Assembly (NCBI GenBank): GCA_938030915.1 | Contig: CALHIO010000203.1 | Coordinates: forward strand, 1-15,364 | From: an uncultured Gemmatimonadota bacterium | GTDB taxonomy: Bacteria > Gemmatimonadota > Gemmatimonadetes > Longimicrobiales > Gaopeijiaceae | Reading direction: 5' to 3' | Length of the DNA: 15,364 nt | Shown: piece after piece, positions 14,474-15,364 of the stretch | Layout of the letters: each line of letters begins with the position of its first letter | Position numbering within the stretch: the first letter of the stretch is position 1 | Notes under the pieces: generated by a model | Database searches by the model: none | What the model was told of the DNA's origin: nothing | The model's input: only the letters and a program-made list of their open reading frames with translations | Position numbers and translations under genes: made by a program

Positions 14474-15253
14474 ATGACGGATCGTGGATTGTCGAACGTG
14501 GCCGTCTTCATGCCGGCTTTGAACGAGGAGGCCGCTCTGCCCCCGATCCTGGACTCGATCCCGGACTGGGTGTCGATCGTGGTCGTGGGCGACAACGGAT
14601 CGACCGACCGGACGGCGGAAGTGGCCTCGGAGGGCGGAGCGCACGTCGTCCACGAAGCAGAGCGCGGATACGGTGCGGCATGCCTCGCCGGTGTTCGCTA
14701 TCTGGCGTCTCGAACGCCCCCGCCCGACGTCCTCGTCTTCATGGACGCGGACGGGAGTGACGACCCTGCGGACCTGGAGCGCCTGGTGCGACCGATCGTC
14801 GATGATCATGCGGACATGGTGCTCGGGGTGCGTCGCGGGGTCGGTGGGGATGTCGGCACGATCCTGCCACACGCTCGACTGGGCAACCGCCTCGTACTCG
14901 GTCTCGTGTCGCTGTTCTTCCGTCAATCGTTCGCCGACCTGCCGCCCTTCCGCGCCGTCCGCTTCTCGAGTCTGCTCTCTCTGCAGATGGATGACCGCAA
15001 CTGGGGGTGGACGCTGCAGATGCAGATCCGTGCGGCGCGATCGGACCTGCGGGTACGGGAAATCGATGTGGCGCATCGGAGACGCACCGAAGGCCGATCC
15101 AAGATTTCGGGGTCACTGGTAATGTCGCTGCGCGTCGGCGCGAAGATGTTCTATACCATCGTTCGCGAGCGCTTCCGCTCGCCGCTGGTTTCGTCCAGGA
15201 AGGCCGTGAGGAGAGCGAACGATTCCTCGGGTCGTTCCTCCGGCGGAATGTGA
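14474..15253 (+). CDS. GT2 glycosyltransferase, polyprenyl-phosphate sugar transferase type
   Basis: A 259-residue soluble-type GT2 enzyme of the dolichyl/polyprenyl-phosphate glucosyl- or mannosyltransferase group. Motifs: VFMPALNEE (11-19), GDNGSTDRT (39-47), ERGYGAAC (63-70), FMDADGSDDP (89-98), LPPFRAVRFSSL and, near the end, GWTLQMQ and RRRTEGRSKISGSL, all typical of this group. It would make the lipid-linked sugar donor that GT-C enzymes such as the neighbouring gene use. It has no obvious C-terminal membrane helices. ATG 14474 lacks a Shine-Dalgarno sequence, and only 29 bases separate it from the divergent GT-C start, so its promoter must lie inside that gene. The last 34 codons, beyond the family's usual end, overlap the convergent hydrolase. 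Confidence 0.86.
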   Translation: MTDRGLSNVAVFMPALNEEAALPPILDSIPDWVSIVVVGDNGSTDRTAEVASEGGAHVVHEAERGYGAACLAGVRYLASRTPPPDVLVFMDADGSDDPADLERLVRPIVDDHADMVLGVRRGVGGDVGTILPHARLGNRLVLGLVSLFFRQSFADLPPFRAVRFSSLLSLQMDDRNWGWTLQMQIRAARSDLRVREIDVAHRRRTEGRSKISGSLVMSLRVGAKMFYTIVRERFRSPLVSSRKAVRRANDSSGRSSGGM

Positions 15254-15364
15254 CCGCATCGCTCCAGCACGACCCGTCGGCCGTCCGGGAGTTCGTCCGC
15301 GAGGCGCTCTCCGACCCATCCGGGTACGACGCGATCTCGGTCGCCCCACATCAGGAGGGTCGGA
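15151..15364 (-). CDS. Alpha/beta hydrolase, C-terminal fragment (5' end beyond window)
   Basis: About 70 residues of the C-terminus of an alpha/beta hydrolase are present. The piece holds the beta-strand with the catalytic acid, LLMWGDRDRVVP, and the catalytic histidine in LERCGHIPPEERPEE, followed by a final helix ending in FLDE and a short basic tail. The catalytic serine and the rest lie to the right of the window. Substrate cannot be told. The 3' end overlaps the end of the convergent GT2 gene by 103 bases. Confidence 0.78.
   Translation of the reverse strand, partial: PTLLMWGDRDRVVPGWVGERLADELPDGRRVVLERCGHIPPEERPEESFALLTAFLDETSGERKRSRTMV

Noticed and set aside
13368..14477. 369-codon open frame on the plus strand
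   Set aside because: Antisense to the GT-C gene; highly charged, low-complexity translation.
1..15364. CRISPR array, tRNA/rRNA genes, insertion sequences or phage genes
   Set aside because: No regularly spaced repeats, RNA gene signatures, transposase motifs or long terminal inverted repeats were seen by eye.

Overview
The window is GC-rich, densely packed bacterial chromosome with no phage, insertion-sequence, rRNA, tRNA or CRISPR signal. Gene content fits a Gram-negative (diderm) bacterium: a retrograde lipid-transport operon of MlaE/MlaF/MlaD type with an outer-membrane-type lipoprotein, lipobox proteins and envelope glycosyltransferases. The protein style (a MlaE with an N-terminal STAS domain, and the small Cys-rich protein next to a PgeF protein) is what I would expect from Gemmatimonadota or a related phylum. 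That placement is an inference from style and not a proof.

Layout. 1-2486 (minus): 2-oxoglutarate dehydrogenase E1 (sucA), cut off at the left edge. 2562-7507 (plus): a tightly overlapping run of seven genes: pgeF, a 71-residue Cys-rich protein, an OsmC-family gene with an in-frame TGA, mlaE, mlaF, mlaD and a PqiC-type lipoprotein. 7527-11472 (minus): a glycine-zipper exported protein, a lipoprotein metallophosphoesterase, a membrane protein with a HELGH motif and a class III aminotransferase, with coupled stop/start junctions in two places. 11721-15364: an envelope glycan block with a processive GT2 (plus), a GT-C mannosyltransferase-like protein (minus), a polyprenyl-phosphate-type GT2 (plus) and the 3' end of an alpha/beta hydrolase (minus). 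Two of the convergent pairs in this block overlap at their 3' ends.

The main discovery is the OsmC gene at 3597-4061. A TGA codon (3792-3794) sits exactly where OsmC/Ohr peroxidases carry their first, peroxidatic cysteine. The reading frame continues after it without any shift, and the second catalytic cysteine (C135) is intact. Five bases after the TGA begins a 46-base hairpin with a perfect apical stem and a five-base loop carrying G at its second position, which fits a bacterial SECIS element. The simplest reading is a selenocysteine-containing OsmC-like peroxidase that standard annotation would split into two fragments or call a pseudogene. TGA is the normal stop of most other genes here, so a genome-wide recoding is not the explanation.

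How the genes may work together: the plus-strand operon joins a possible thiol/selenol hydroperoxidase to a phospholipid-trafficking ABC system, which would suit protection or repair of envelope lipids. This is an inference from adjacency only. The 11.7-15.3 kb block looks like glycan or glycolipid assembly at the membrane.
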